Shown here piece after piece: positions 32,765-42,606 of a stretch of DNA of 64,000 nucleotides. Origin of the DNA: Halobacterium litoreum (lineage in GTDB: Archaea > Halobacteriota > Halobacteria > Halobacteriales > Halobacteriaceae); assembly GCF_021233415.1 (NCBI RefSeq), contig NZ_CP089466.1:1922001-1986000 (forward strand), written 5' to 3'. A model generated the notes under the pieces. It ran no database searches, was not told the origin of the DNA, and saw only the letters and a list, made by a program, of their open reading frames with translations. The position numbers and the translations under genes were made by a program. Every line of letters begins with the position of its first letter. The stretch's first letter is position 1.

Positions 32765-33832
32765 ATGCACGCGGTCGCCCTCCTCGTCGCCCCCCTGCTC
32801 GCGTACCTCGCGAGTCGCGCCGTCACCGCGGCCGCCGTCCGCGGCGCCGACCGCGTCACCGCGGCGACGCGACTGCGGCGCGCGAACCGGCTCCTGCAGG
32901 TCGCGGCGGGCCTCGGCGGCATCGCGCTCGCCACCGACTCGCTTCTCGACGACGCCGTCGTCGCCGCCGTCCCCGGCCCCGACACCGCCGGCTTGCTCGT
33001 CGCGCTCGCCGGCACCGTCGCCGTCGGCGGCGTCCTCCCCGCGCTCTCGGTCCACCTCGGCTCCCGGCCGGCGTGGGCGACCGTCGCCGGTCGCGAGCCG
33101 GACTACCCGAGTGTCGTCCGGCGCTACGTCGTCGTCGCCGGCCTCCTCACCGTCCCCGCGTTCGTCGTCGTCGCGGCGTGGCTCGCCGCCCCCGCCGGCG
33201 TCAGCGGCCTCCCGGTCGTCGCCGGCGCCGCGCTCGCCGTCGTCGCCGGTCTCCCCGTCGCGGCCGCCGCGCTCGGTGCGGTTCGCCGTCCGACGCCCGC
33301 CGAACGCGCCGTCGTCCCGGAGTGCGCGCGAGACCTCCGGGTGCGCGTCGTCGCCACCGACCGCAACCCCGTCGCGAACGCCGTCGCCGCCGGCGTCGTC
33401 CCCGGCCTCCGGTACGTGTTCGTCACGGACGCGCTGTTCGAGACGCTCGACGACGCCGCCGTCGCCGCCGTGCTCGCGCACGAAGCCGGCCACCACCGCC
33501 GCCACCACGTCCTCGCGCGATTCCTCGCCACCGGGCTCGCGCTCGCGCCGCTGTTCCTCACGGCGAGCGGCGTGTTCGACGCGCTCCTCCCGGCAACCGC
33601 CGCCTCCGTCGGTCTCCTGTTGCTCGTCGGGCCGGCGGTGCGCTGGACCGAGTACGACGCCGACGCGTACGCCGCCGACCGCGTCGGCGCGGCGTCGATG
33701 GAGCGCGCGCTCGCCACGCTCGCCGACCGCGGCCTGCTTCCCACCGACCGCCCGCCGCTCGTCGGCCTCGTGTCGCTGCACCCCGCCGTCGCCGACCGGC
33801 TCTCGCGCCTGCGCGACCACAACCGTTTTTGA
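32765..33832 (+). CDS. M48-type membrane zinc metalloprotease
   Basis: A 355-residue integral membrane protease with HEAGH (zinc-binding HExxH) near residue 239 and WTEYDADAYAADR, giving the third ligand downstream. Hydrophobic segments are seen before and after the catalytic region. It resembles HtpX/Ste24-like quality-control proteases, but the domain order (at least four TM segments before HExxH) is specific to a haloarchaeal branch. It is followed closely by the flippase-like gene. Confidence 0.85.
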   Translation: MHAVALLVAPLLAYLASRAVTAAAVRGADRVTAATRLRRANRLLQVAAGLGGIALATDSLLDDAVVAAVPGPDTAGLLVALAGTVAVGGVLPALSVHLGSRPAWATVAGREPDYPSVVRRYVVVAGLLTVPAFVVVAAWLAAPAGVSGLPVVAGAALAVVAGLPVAAAALGAVRRPTPAERAVVPECARDLRVRVVATDRNPVANAVAAGVVPGLRYVFVTDALFETLDDAAVAAVLAHEAGHHRRHHVLARFLATGLALAPLFLTASGVFDALLPATAASVGLLLLVGPAVRWTEYDADAYAADRVGAASMERALATLADRGLLPTDRPPLVGLVSLHPAVADRLSRLRDHNRF

Positions 33833-33853
33833 CCGGTCCGGCGAGTTCGAGGT

Positions 33854-34873
33854 GTGGACGCCGACCGCCGCACCGTCGCGTTCCGGTTCGTCGTCGCGGG
33901 CGCCGTCGCCGCCGCGCTCCTCTACGGCGTCGGCTGGGAGCGCGTCGTCCGGAACCTCCGGGCCGCCGACCTCGCCGCGTTCGCGCCCGCCGTCGCCGTC
34001 TCCCTCGTCGGGATGGTCGTCGCGAGCGAGGGGATGCGCGTCCTCCTCGACGTGCCGCCACTGAGTTCCGGCGCGTGGGTCGCCCGGCGCGCCGGGCTCG
34101 CGTCGATGTTCGTGCGGAACGTCGTCCCCGTCGGGAACGTCGGCGGCGGCGCGTTCGTCGCGTACACCGTCAGCCGCCGCGAGAACAGAGACATCAGCGA
34201 GTGCGTCGCCGCCATGGCCAGTTGGGAGTTCCTGAACATGGTGGCGTCCGCCGTCGTCGCCACCGTCGGCGTCGTCGGGCTCGCCGCGGCCGGCGGAAAC
34301 GTCGGCGCCGTCCCGGTGGTCGTCGCGGCGTTCGCGGGACTGCTCGGCCTGACGCTCGCCGCCGGCACCCTGCTGTCGGCGCGCCGCGACAGCGTCGCCG
34401 CGTTCGTCGTGTGGGCGTCGGCGCTGGCGAACCGCACGCTCGGCCACGTCGTCCCGGGACTCGCGAGCCGACTGGACCCGGAGCGCGTGCGCGACGGCAT
34501 CGACCACTTCTTCGCGTCGGTCTCCCGGCTGGGGCGTGACCGCCGCAGACTCGCGCTCGCCGTCGTCGCCGCGCACGTCTCGTGGGTACTCGGGCCGCTC
34601 GCGCTCTACTTCTGTCTGGAAGCCGTCGGGCTGTCGTCGCCGCTGTACGTCGCGCTCCTCACCATTCCGCTAGCCGGGTTCGTGCTCGCCGTCCCCGTCC
34701 CCGGCGGCATCGGGCCGCTGGACGCCGCCATCGGCGGCCTGGTCGCGTTCTTCACGGGCCACCCGCTCGGCGTGCTGGCGTCGGCGGTCGTGCTGTTCAG
34801 GGTGGCGACGTACTGCGTGCGCATCGTCGTCGGCGGCCTCGCGCTGTGGACGCTCGACGAGGCCGTCAGATGA
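33854..34873 (+). CDS. Flippase-like / LPG-synthase-TM domain protein
   Basis: A 339-residue membrane protein with about 8 hydrophobic segments, of the UPF0104/YbhN/AglD-TM family. Conserved pieces include RNVVPVGNVGGGAFVAY and the C-terminal VPVPGGIGPLDAAIGGLVAFF. Related domains function in lipid or lipid-linked sugar transfer across the membrane. It starts with GTG at 33854, 21 bp after the protease stop, and overlaps the convergent egsA gene by 8 bp. Substrate is not known. Confidence 0.8.
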   Translation: MDADRRTVAFRFVVAGAVAAALLYGVGWERVVRNLRAADLAAFAPAVAVSLVGMVVASEGMRVLLDVPPLSSGAWVARRAGLASMFVRNVVPVGNVGGGAFVAYTVSRRENRDISECVAAMASWEFLNMVASAVVATVGVVGLAAAGGNVGAVPVVVAAFAGLLGLTLAAGTLLSARRDSVAAFVVWASALANRTLGHVVPGLASRLDPERVRDGIDHFFASVSRLGRDRRRLALAVVAAHVSWVLGPLALYFCLEAVGLSSPLYVALLTIPLAGFVLAVPVPGGIGPLDAAIGGLVAFFTGHPLGVLASAVVLFRVATYCVRIVVGGLALWTLDEAVR

Positions 34874-35924
34874 CGCCCGTGGTGCGCGCGACCTCGCGGG
34901 CCGCCGGTTCGCTGATGCCGCTCCCCAGAATCGTGTAGCGGTCGCGAATCTCGTGGGCGGACGTGAGCGCCTCGAGAACCTCGTCCTCCGTGACGCCGAG
35001 TTCGTCCGCCGTCGTCGGCGCGTCCAGGCTCTCGAGGGCCTGCTTGACGGCGCGCCACTCGCCCTGCTCGCCGGAGTGGAGGTACTCCGCGAGGATGGAG
35101 CCGACGCCGACCTGGTGGCCGTGGAGCGCCTTCCCGGGCGCGATGCGGTCGAGTTGGTGGCTGAAGAGGTGTTCGCTCCCGGACGCCGGGCGCGAGGAGC
35201 CGGCGATGGACATCGCGACGCCGGAGGAGACGAGGGCCTTCACGACGACCCACGCCGACTCCTCCAGTTCGGGCTTGATGGAGTCCGCGTTGTCCACGAG
35301 CATCTCCGCGGTCATCTGGCTGAGCGCGCCCGCGTACTCGCTGTACGGGACGTTCTGGAGGCGGTTCGCGAGCCGCCAGTCCTTCACCGCGGTGTAGTTC
35401 GAGATGATGTCCGCGCAGCCAGCAGTCGTGAGGTCCCACGGCGCGTCCGCGATGATTTCGGTGTCCGCGACGACGGCGACGGGCGGCGCCGCGGCGACTG
35501 AGTGTCTGGTGTCGCCCTCGGGAACGGACCCGCGTCCGGAGACGATGCCGTCGTGGCTCGCCGCCGTCGGCACGCTCACGAACGCCGACCCGAGGTGGTC
35601 GCTCGCCATCTTCGCGATGTCGATTGGCTTCCCGCCGCCGACGCCCACGAGGAAGTCGGCGTCCACCTCGCGAGCCGTCGCCAGCACGTCCTCGACGGCG
35701 TCGAAGGACGCCTCGTCGACGACCACGAGCGCCGGGTCGTCGCCCGCGTCCTCGAACTGCGCGACGATGCGGTCGGCCGCGACCGCCTTCGGCGTCGCGC
35801 TCGTCACCACGAGCGGCGTCCCCGTCAAGTGGGTGTCCGCGACGACCTCCCGCGTCTGAGACAGGACGTCGTGGCCCAACACGACGTTCCGCGGGAGGCT
35901 GATCCACTTCGACTTCTCGAACAT
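34866..35924 (-). CDS. egsA: sn-glycerol-1-phosphate dehydrogenase
   Basis: A 352-residue NAD(P)H-dependent dehydrogenase that makes the glycerol backbone of archaeal lipids from dihydroxyacetone phosphate. Motifs: GGGKPIDIAKM (nucleotide binding) near residue 96, SHDGIVSGRGS, and metal-ligand regions CADIISNYTAVKDW and LHGHQVGVGS. Length is normal. A TATA-like box at 35948-35954 is centred 27 nt upstream of the ATG at 35924, inside the end of the acetyltransferase gene. Confidence 0.97.
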   Translation of the reverse strand: MFEKSKWISLPRNVVLGHDVLSQTREVVADTHLTGTPLVVTSATPKAVAADRIVAQFEDAGDDPALVVVDEASFDAVEDVLATAREVDADFLVGVGGGKPIDIAKMASDHLGSAFVSVPTAASHDGIVSGRGSVPEGDTRHSVAAAPPVAVVADTEIIADAPWDLTTAGCADIISNYTAVKDWRLANRLQNVPYSEYAGALSQMTAEMLVDNADSIKPELEESAWVVVKALVSSGVAMSIAGSSRPASGSEHLFSHQLDRIAPGKALHGHQVGVGSILAEYLHSGEQGEWRAVKQALESLDAPTTADELGVTEDEVLEALTSAHEIRDRYTILGSGISEPAAREVARTTGVI

Positions 35925-35947
35925 GGGGGAACGTCGCCGGGCGGCGA

Positions 35948-35954
35948 GTAAAAG
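35948..35954 (-). promoter_or_regulatory. TATA-like box of egsA
   Basis: TTTTACT on the minus strand, centred 27 nt upstream of the egsA ATG, supports independent leaderless transcription of egsA although the acetyltransferase gene ends just 31 bp upstream. Confidence 0.5.
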
Positions 35955-35955
35955 T

Positions 35956-36426
35956 CTACTCGTCGCCGAGTCGCCGCCGGTAACTCACGTACGTCCGCTC
36001 GAAGGCGTCGTCGTACATCTCCACGGCGGCGTCGTTGTCGACGTGCGCGCTGACGCCGAGGAACTCACAGCCCTCCGCGCGCGCCCAGTCGGCGATGCGG
36101 TCGAACAGCGCGGACGCCACGCCCTCCCGTCGGTGTTCCTCGACGACGTAGAGGCCGTCGACGTGCGTCCGGGCGCCGCGGGCGTAGATGTCGGGGCTCT
36201 CGGACCTGACGCCCGCGATGTAGCCGACGAGTTCGTCGTCGCGCTCCGCGACGAACGCGACGCGGTCGTCGCAGTCGAGCCAGCGGTCGAGGCCCGCCTC
36301 GGACACGCCGACCTCGTCGAGTTCGTTGTAGTCGGGCGCCTTCGCGGCGGAGTCCCGGAATCCCGGCACGAGCAGGTCGGTGGTCACGGCGGGTTCGTCG
36401 GCGCGAGTCGCTTCCCGAATCTCCAT
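35956..36426 (-). CDS. GNAT family N-acetyltransferase
   Basis: A 156-residue acetyltransferase. The acetyl-CoA-binding motif A is VVEEHRREGVASALFDRIADWA, residues about 93-114, with the R-x-x-G-x-A pattern. Strand motifs HVDGLYV, and NDAAVEMYDDAFE near the C-terminus, are standard. Substrate is unknown. It lies between egsA and the epimerase gene on the same strand, with 75 bp to the latter. Confidence 0.85.
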   Translation of the reverse strand: MEIREATRADEPAVTTDLLVPGFRDSAAKAPDYNELDEVGVSEAGLDRWLDCDDRVAFVAERDDELVGYIAGVRSESPDIYARGARTHVDGLYVVEEHRREGVASALFDRIADWARAEGCEFLGVSAHVDNDAAVEMYDDAFERTYVSYRRRLGDE

Positions 36427-36501
36427 CGTGGGCGTCGCCTCGCCGGGAGTTCGCGCAGTCGCCGGAAAAGTAGTCGGTCGCTTCGCCGTCGAACGCGCGC
36501 C

Positions 36502-37491
36502 CTAGACCGTCCCCAGCACGTCCAGCAGTCGCTCCTCGGTCTCCCTGTCGGGGGCGTCGTCGGCGGCGGTGCGGTCGTGCTCGCGGTGGGCGTCGACGGT
36601 TCGCTCCATCGCCTCGGCGAGCGGCGTCGACTCGTAGCCGAGTTCGGCGACCTTCGTCGTGTCCAGCAGGTGGGGATGCTCGCGGTACAGCGGGAAATCA
36701 GAGGGGTCGAGGTCGACGATGGAGAGTTCGCGCGGACTCGTGTACTCGCGCTCGACGGTGGTGCCGAGCGCGTCCGCAATCAGGTCGAGCATCCGGTCGA
36801 GCGTGACGGCGTTCCGGTCGCCGACGTTGTACGCCTCGCCCGGCGTCCCCTCCTCGGCGACGAGGCGGAGGCCGCGGGCCACGTCCTCGACGTAGACGCG
36901 CTGCCAGAGGTTCGTGCCGTCGCCCGGCACCACGATTTCGTCGTGCTCGGCGACGCGCTCGACCCAGTACGCCATCCGGTCCGTGTAGTCGTGGGGGCCG
37001 TAGACGACCGGCGGGCGGACGGCCATCGCGTTCACGCCCCGCTCGGCCGCCTCGAAGACGATGCGGTCGCCGGCCGCCTTCCGCGCGCCGTACGTCGCCG
37101 GCGAGTCGTCGGTCGCCTCCTCGGCCGAACACGACTCCAGTTTCGTCGCACCCTCGCGCTTGGGCACGTCCTCGGCGCCGTAGGACGCGCCGCTGGAGAC
37201 GTAGACGTAGGCGTCGACGTTCGCGAACACGTCGGTCGCGGCGTCCACGTCCCGCGGCTGGTACGCCACGCAGTCGAAGACGGCGTCCGGGTCGGCCTCG
37301 CGTTTCGCGTCCAGGAGCGCCTTCGGGTCGGTGCGGTCGCCCTCCACGTGGCTCACCCGGTCGTCCTCCGCGAACGGGTCGTCGTGGTTGCCGCGCGTGA
37401 ACGTCGTCACGCGGTAGTCGTGGTCGAGCAGTTCCGTCACGAGGTGGCGGCCGATGAACCGCGTGCCGCCGACGACGAGCGCCGTGTCCAT
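36502..37491 (-). CDS. NAD-dependent epimerase/dehydratase (extended SDR)
   Basis: A 329-residue extended short-chain dehydrogenase. The Rossmann motif GGTRFIGRH is at residues 8-16, the catalytic YxxxK at TYGARKAAGD, and the Ser of the triad at VYVSSGASYG. N-terminus MDTALVVGGTRFIG is a standard start, at ATG 37491. Family members act on nucleotide sugars, RNA-binding proteins or quinones. It is not beside other sugar genes, so function is unresolved. Confidence 0.85.
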   Translation of the reverse strand: MDTALVVGGTRFIGRHLVTELLDHDYRVTTFTRGNHDDPFAEDDRVSHVEGDRTDPKALLDAKREADPDAVFDCVAYQPRDVDAATDVFANVDAYVYVSSGASYGAEDVPKREGATKLESCSAEEATDDSPATYGARKAAGDRIVFEAAERGVNAMAVRPPVVYGPHDYTDRMAYWVERVAEHDEIVVPGDGTNLWQRVYVEDVARGLRLVAEEGTPGEAYNVGDRNAVTLDRMLDLIADALGTTVEREYTSPRELSIVDLDPSDFPLYREHPHLLDTTKVAELGYESTPLAEAMERTVDAHREHDRTAADDAPDRETEERLLDVLGTV

Positions 37492-37544
37492 GCGAGACGA
37501 GTGGACTGGACGGCGGAAAACGGTGGTCATTCCGGCGACCCGGC

Positions 37545-38045
37545 CTACTCGGTGACGTCGAAGCGCGCCGCCGCCGTCACCGAACTGCCGCCGCGCTCCG
37601 CCTCGACGACGAACGCGTATGACCCGGGCTGGAGGGACACCGGGCCGACGTACCGCGTCGTCGTCGCCACCGTCGTCATCGAACCGCTGCCGTCGCCGCC
37701 GAGCAACAACACCCACGCCGTCTGCTCTCCGGGCGCGAGCGACACCGTCCCGCTGGCGGCGTTCGCGGCGACGCGCTCCCAGCCGCCCTCTCGGCGGTAC
37801 ACCGCCCAGTGGCCGGTGCGCACGTCGACGCGCTCGTCGCCGTCGTTGGTCACGGCGAACCGCGCGTTCGACCGACCCGGCGGGACCGACTCCGGGCCGT
37901 CGAGGGACAGCGACTCGCCGCAGTCGGCGCTCGCGGAACCGGTGATAGTGGCGCAATCCGAGGGGCGAGCGGCGGCGCCGGTGAGCGCCGCCAGTCCGGT
38001 CCCGACGACGGCGAGGAAGCCGCGTCGGTGGGACGACGGAGACAC
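37545..38045 (-). CDS. Tat-exported small secreted protein
   Basis: A 166-residue protein with a Tat-like signal (SSHRRGFLAVVGTGLAALTGAAA) and a mature beta-rich domain of about 135 residues with a DUF-like Ig fold appearance (PGRSNARFAVTNDGDERVDV, PGEQTAWVLLL). Several Cys near the mature N-terminus (DCATITGSASADC) could form a disulfide. The GTG at 38045 is preferred over the TTG at 38072 because only the former lies directly before the twin-arginine. Function unknown. Confidence 0.6.
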   Translation of the reverse strand: MSPSSHRRGFLAVVGTGLAALTGAAARPSDCATITGSASADCGESLSLDGPESVPPGRSNARFAVTNDGDERVDVRTGHWAVYRREGGWERVAANAASGTVSLAPGEQTAWVLLLGGDGSGSMTTVATTTRYVGPVSLQPGSYAFVVEAERGGSSVTAAARFDVTE

Positions 38046-38113
38046 GAATACCGATAGTACGTGGGGGCACAAAGCACTTACCGGGACTCAAATCGGTATT
38101 TTAGCGGCCGGTG

Positions 38114-41100
38114 TCAGTCAGCGCTCCCGACGACCGGCGACTCCTCGGCGGCGCTCTCGGGGAGCGACCGGCGCGCGTCTGCCTCCGGGCGCTCGTCGAT
38201 GGCGTCCCGGTAGGCCTCGGGCATCACGACGGCGAACTCGGAGACGGCGGCCTCCCAGTCCGCGAGCAGTTCGGCCGCGCGGTCGCTGTCGGTGCGCGCG
38301 GCGTGGTTCTCCACGAGGCGCCGGACGGCCGACTCGTCGCGCGCCGAGAGGTCGCGGGAGACGCGCACCATCCCCGTGTTGCAGTCGTCCTCGAAGTTGC
38401 CGCCGGGGTCGTGGACGTACGCCACACCGCCGGACATCCCCGCGGCGAAGTTCCGGCCCACGTCGCCGAGCACGACGACGATGCCGCCGGTCATGTACTC
38501 GCAGCCGTGGTCGCCGACGCCCTCCACGACGGCGTTCGCGCCGGAGTTCCGCACCGCGAAGCGCTCGCCAGCGACGCCGTTGACGTAGCACTCGCCGTCC
38601 GTCGCGCCGTAGAGAGCGACGTTCCCGACGAGCGTGTTCTCGGTCGGTTCGAAGCCCGCGTCCGCGGGCGTTCTGACGGCGACCGTCCCGCCCGAGAGCC
38701 CCTTCCCGACGTAGTCGTTGGCGGCGCCCGTCAGCGAGAGCGTGGCGCCCGGTGCGAGGAACGCGCCGAAGGACTGCCCGGCGCTCCCCGACAGCGAGAC
38801 GTGGACGCTGTCCTCCGAGAGGCCGTCGCCGCCGTGCCGCCGGCTGATTTCGTACGAGAGGCGCGCGCCCACGGACCGGTCGCTCGTGGAGATGTCGCGG
38901 GCGAGCGTTGCCTCGCCGTCGCCCGCGAGCGCGTCACCGGCCACCTCGACGATGCTCTCGTCGAGGCCCACGTCCGGGGCGTCCTGCCCGCGGGTGCGAA
39001 TCCGGTCGTCGCCCGAGGGCTCCGCGAGCACCCGGGAGAGGTCGACGTGCCGCCCCTTCGGGTGGTCGGAGTCGGGTTGGGAGAGGTGTTCGACGCGGCC
39101 CACCATCTCGTCCACGCTGGTGTAGCCGAGTTCGGCGACGAGTTCGCGGAGTTCCCGCGCGACGAACCCGAGGTAGTTCGCGACGCGCTGTGGCGTGCCG
39201 CGGTAGCGCTCCCGCATCTCCTCGTCCTGGGTCGCGACGCCGACGGGACAGTTGTTCGTCTGGCAGATGCGCGCCATCACGCAGCCCGCGGAGACCAGCG
39301 ACGCGGTGCCGAACGCGAACTCCTCGGCGCCGAGCAGCGCGCCGACGGCCACGTCCCGGCCCGTCTTCAGACCGCCGTCCACCCGGAGCGTCACGCGCGA
39401 GCGCAGGCCCGTCTCGCGGAGCAGTTGGTTCGCCTCCGCGAGGCCGAGTTCCCACGGCAGGCCCGCGTGCTTGATGCTCGTCTTCGGGCTCGCGCCGGTG
39501 CCGCCGGAGTGCCCGGAGATGTGGATGCAGTCCGCGCCCGCCTTCGCACAGCCCGCCGCGACGGTGCCGATGCCCGCCTCCGAGACGAGTTTCACGTGGA
39601 CGCGGGCGTCCGGGTTCGCGGCGCGTAGGTCCGCGATGAGTTGCTTCAGGTCCTCGATGCTGTAGATGTCGTGCTGGGGCGGCGGGCTGATGAGGCCGAC
39701 GCCCGGCGTCGAACACCGCACGTCCGCTATCATCTCGTTGACCTTCGACCCCGGGAGGTGGCCGCCCTCGCCGGGCTTCGACCCCTGTGCCATCTTGATT
39801 TGGAGGTCGTCGGCCGCGCCGAGGTACGCCGACGTGACGCCGAAACGCCCCGACGCCACCTGCTTGATGGCGCACTCGCGGTCCGTGCCGAAGCGCTCGG
39901 GCGGCTCGCCGCCCTCGCCCGTGTTCGCCCGCGCGCCGAGCGCGTTCGCGGCCTCGGCGTTCGTCTCGTGGGCCTCCGGGCTGATGCTCCCGAGACTCAT
40001 CGCCGCCGTCGAGAAGCGCTGAACGATGTCCTCCGGCGGTTCGACTTCCTCGACGGGCACGGACTCGCGGTCCTCGGTGTCGATGTCGAGCAGGCCGCGG
40101 AGCGTCTGGAGTTGCTCGCTCTGGTCGTTCACTTGCGCGGCGTACTCCCGGAAGGCGTCGTAGTCGCCTCCTTCGACGGCCTCCTGGAGGCTGTGGACGG
40201 TGCCGGGGTTCCACTGGTGGAAGCGCCCCGACGTGCGGTTCGCGAACTCCCCGGTGCGTTCGAGGTCGTCGCCCGCGTCCGCGCCGAACGCCGCCGCGTG
40301 GCGCTCCCGCAGGTCGGCTTCGAGCCCCGGCAGACCGACGCCCTCGGTGCGGTTCGGCGTCCCCGCGAAGAAGCGGTCCACGACCGACGAGTCCAGCCCC
40401 ACCGCCTCGAAGATTTGGGCGCCCTGGTAGGACGCGACCGTGGAGATGCCCATCTTCGACATCACCTTCAGCAGGCCGTCTTCGAGCGCGCCGAGGTAGG
40501 CCTCGACGGCGTCCGCACCGCCGGCCGCGCCCGCCTCGTCCGCGAGGTCGCGCGCGGACTGCACCGCGAGGTAGGGGTTCACCGCGCCGGCGCCGTAGCC
40601 GACCGTCGCCGCGAGTTGGTGGACGGTGCGCACGTCGCCCGCCTCGACGACGATGCCGACGCGCGCCCGCAGGCCCTCGCGCACGAGGTGGTGGTGGACG
40701 GCGCCCGTCGCGAGCAGAGAGGGCACCGGGAGCGCGTCCGCGCCGGCCTCGCGGTCCGAGAGGACGAGCAGTTCCGCGCCGTCCGCCACCGCCTCGGCGG
40801 CCTCGCGCTGGACGCGCTCGACGGCGGTTTCGAGGTCCGCGTCGGGCGAGAACGCGAGGTCGACGGTCGCCGAGGCGAGGCCGGTGTCCCGGAGTTCCGC
40901 GAGGTCGGCGTCGGCCAGCACGGGGCTGTCGAGGACGGCCTGTCGCGCGTGTTCGGGCGTCTCGCCGAGGAGGTTGCGCTGGCGGCCGAGACGGGTCTCC
41001 AGACTCGTCACGCAGTCCTCCCGGCGGTAGTCGAGTGGGGGGTTCGTCACCTGCGCGAACAGTTGGCGGAAGTACGACGCCAGCGGGTGATTGAACTCCG

Positions 41101-42577
41101 AGATGCCGGCGAGAGGCGCGTCGTCGCCCATCGACCCGACGGGGTCCTTGCCGTCGGCGACCATCGGTTCGACGAGTTCGTCGAGTTCGTCGCGCGTGTA
41201 GCCGAACAGCGCCTGCGCGTCCCGCAGGTCACTCACGGGGTCTCGGGGGAGCGGGTCGCTCGCGGCGTCGGGCCGAATCTGCTCTCTCGCGAGCCACTCG
41301 GCGTAGCGCTCGTCGGTGATATCCTCGAACGCCTCGGCGTCCGACAGCACGCCCTCGCCCGGTTCCGCGAGGAAGAGTTGACCGGGCTTCAGACGGCCGC
41401 GCTCGGTCACCTCGCTCGCGTCGGATTCGAGCGCGCCCTGCTCGGAGGCCATCACGAGCGTGTCGTCCCCCCGCACCTCGTACCGACAGGGACGCAGGCC
41501 GTTCCGGTCGAGGACGCCGCCCACGCGGTCGCCGTCCGTCCCGACGACGAGCGCCGGCCCGTCCCACGGTTCGACGAGGCTCGCGTGGTAGTCGTAGAAC
41601 GCACGCCGGGCGTCGCTCAGGTCGTCGTTGTCCCGCCACGCCTCGGGCACGAGCATCCGGAGCGCGTGGGGGAGCGAGCGCCCGGACTGCATCAGGAGTT
41701 CGAGCGAATTGTCCACGCTCGCGGTGTCGGACTGCTCGGGGTCGTCGATGACCGGCAGGACGGTCTCCAGTTCGTCGTCGGTGAAGCCCGCCGCGTCGAG
41801 GTCGGCCTCGCGGGCGCGCATCCAGTTCACGTTCCCCCGGATGGTGTTGAACTCGCCGTTGTGGATAATGGTGCGGTAGGGGTGGGCGAGGTGCCACGCG
41901 CCGAGCGTGTTCGTGGAGAAGCGAGCGTGGACGAGCGCGAAGCCCGTCTCGACGCGCTCGTCGGTGAGGTCCGGGTAGTAGTCGGTGACCTGCGTCCCCT
42001 TCAGCAGGCCCTTGTAGACGAGCGTGTCCGAGTCCAGCGAGCAGACGTAGAACCGGTCGTGGTCGACGGCTTCCTCGGCGGCCTGCCGACCGACGTACAG
42101 CGCCTTCTCGAAGTCGTCGCAGCCGGCCGGTCGGACGACGCACTGCGCGACGTGCGGTTCCGACTCGACGGCGGTCGCGCCGAGGTCGTCGTTGTTCGTC
42201 GGCACCGCGCGCCAGTCATCGACCGCGAGGCCGTGGTCAGCCAGCGCGTCCGCGAAGGCGGCTTTCGCGGCGTCGCGTTCGTCGGCGTCTCGGGGCAGGA
42301 ACAGCGACCCGACCGCGTACGTCTCGGGGAGGCCGCCGAACTCGTCGGCGAGGAAGTCGTGGGGGGTCTGGATGAGCGCGCCCGCGCCGTCGCCGGTGTT
42401 CTCCTCGGCGCCGGTCGTGCCGCGGTGTTCGAGGTTGTCGAGGACGGTGAGTGCGTCCGCGAGAACGCCGTGGGACGCGCCGCCGTCGAGGTCGACGACC
42501 ACCCCTACCCCGCAGTTCGCGCGCGCGTCGCCGGGGTCGGCGAGCAACTGGTCGTTCGAGGCGTCAGACTGGTGCAT
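38114..42577 (-). CDS. gltB: Glutamate synthase large subunit
   Basis: A 1487-residue flavoenzyme of ammonia assimilation: glutamine plus 2-oxoglutarate to two glutamates. A 21-residue propeptide precedes the nucleophile Cys22 (ANCGVGVVV) of the class-II amidotransferase domain (about 22-430). The central domain, the FMN domain (about 800-1180) with the 3Fe-4S Cys motif CVMARICQTNNCPVG, and the C-terminal GXGXG beta-helix follow. No small subunit gltD is adjacent, which is normal for ferredoxin-type enzymes. The TATA-like GTATAA (42601-42606) is about 27 nt upstream. Confidence 0.96.
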   Translation of the reverse strand: MHQSDASNDQLLADPGDARANCGVGVVVDLDGGASHGVLADALTVLDNLEHRGTTGAEENTGDGAGALIQTPHDFLADEFGGLPETYAVGSLFLPRDADERDAAKAAFADALADHGLAVDDWRAVPTNNDDLGATAVESEPHVAQCVVRPAGCDDFEKALYVGRQAAEEAVDHDRFYVCSLDSDTLVYKGLLKGTQVTDYYPDLTDERVETGFALVHARFSTNTLGAWHLAHPYRTIIHNGEFNTIRGNVNWMRAREADLDAAGFTDDELETVLPVIDDPEQSDTASVDNSLELLMQSGRSLPHALRMLVPEAWRDNDDLSDARRAFYDYHASLVEPWDGPALVVGTDGDRVGGVLDRNGLRPCRYEVRGDDTLVMASEQGALESDASEVTERGRLKPGQLFLAEPGEGVLSDAEAFEDITDERYAEWLAREQIRPDAASDPLPRDPVSDLRDAQALFGYTRDELDELVEPMVADGKDPVGSMGDDAPLAGISEFNHPLASYFRQLFAQVTNPPLDYRREDCVTSLETRLGRQRNLLGETPEHARQAVLDSPVLADADLAELRDTGLASATVDLAFSPDADLETAVERVQREAAEAVADGAELLVLSDREAGADALPVPSLLATGAVHHHLVREGLRARVGIVVEAGDVRTVHQLAATVGYGAGAVNPYLAVQSARDLADEAGAAGGADAVEAYLGALEDGLLKVMSKMGISTVASYQGAQIFEAVGLDSSVVDRFFAGTPNRTEGVGLPGLEADLRERHAAAFGADAGDDLERTGEFANRTSGRFHQWNPGTVHSLQEAVEGGDYDAFREYAAQVNDQSEQLQTLRGLLDIDTEDRESVPVEEVEPPEDIVQRFSTAAMSLGSISPEAHETNAEAANALGARANTGEGGEPPERFGTDRECAIKQVASGRFGVTSAYLGAADDLQIKMAQGSKPGEGGHLPGSKVNEMIADVRCSTPGVGLISPPPQHDIYSIEDLKQLIADLRAANPDARVHVKLVSEAGIGTVAAGCAKAGADCIHISGHSGGTGASPKTSIKHAGLPWELGLAEANQLLRETGLRSRVTLRVDGGLKTGRDVAVGALLGAEEFAFGTASLVSAGCVMARICQTNNCPVGVATQDEEMRERYRGTPQRVANYLGFVARELRELVAELGYTSVDEMVGRVEHLSQPDSDHPKGRHVDLSRVLAEPSGDDRIRTRGQDAPDVGLDESIVEVAGDALAGDGEATLARDISTSDRSVGARLSYEISRRHGGDGLSEDSVHVSLSGSAGQSFGAFLAPGATLSLTGAANDYVGKGLSGGTVAVRTPADAGFEPTENTLVGNVALYGATDGECYVNGVAGERFAVRNSGANAVVEGVGDHGCEYMTGGIVVVLGDVGRNFAAGMSGGVAYVHDPGGNFEDDCNTGMVRVSRDLSARDESAVRRLVENHAARTDSDRAAELLADWEAAVSEFAVVMPEAYRDAIDERPEADARRSLPESAAEESPVVGSAD

Positions 42578-42600
42578 GTGCCAACCGGTGGCACAGTCGC

Positions 42601-42606
42601 GTATAA
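42601..42606 (-). promoter_or_regulatory. TATA-like box of gltB
   Basis: TTATAC on the minus strand lies about 27 nt upstream of the gltB ATG, consistent with a leaderless mRNA. Further upstream on this strand there is a GTAC-n9-GTAC arrangement around 42622-42638 and two TCCCTTA copies near 42645-42660 that could be regulator sites. Confidence 0.5.

Noticed and set aside
38045-38072. Upstream TTG start for the secreted protein at 37545-38045
   Set aside because: It would place nine extra residues before the twin-arginine signal with no support; GTG 38045 lies directly before it.
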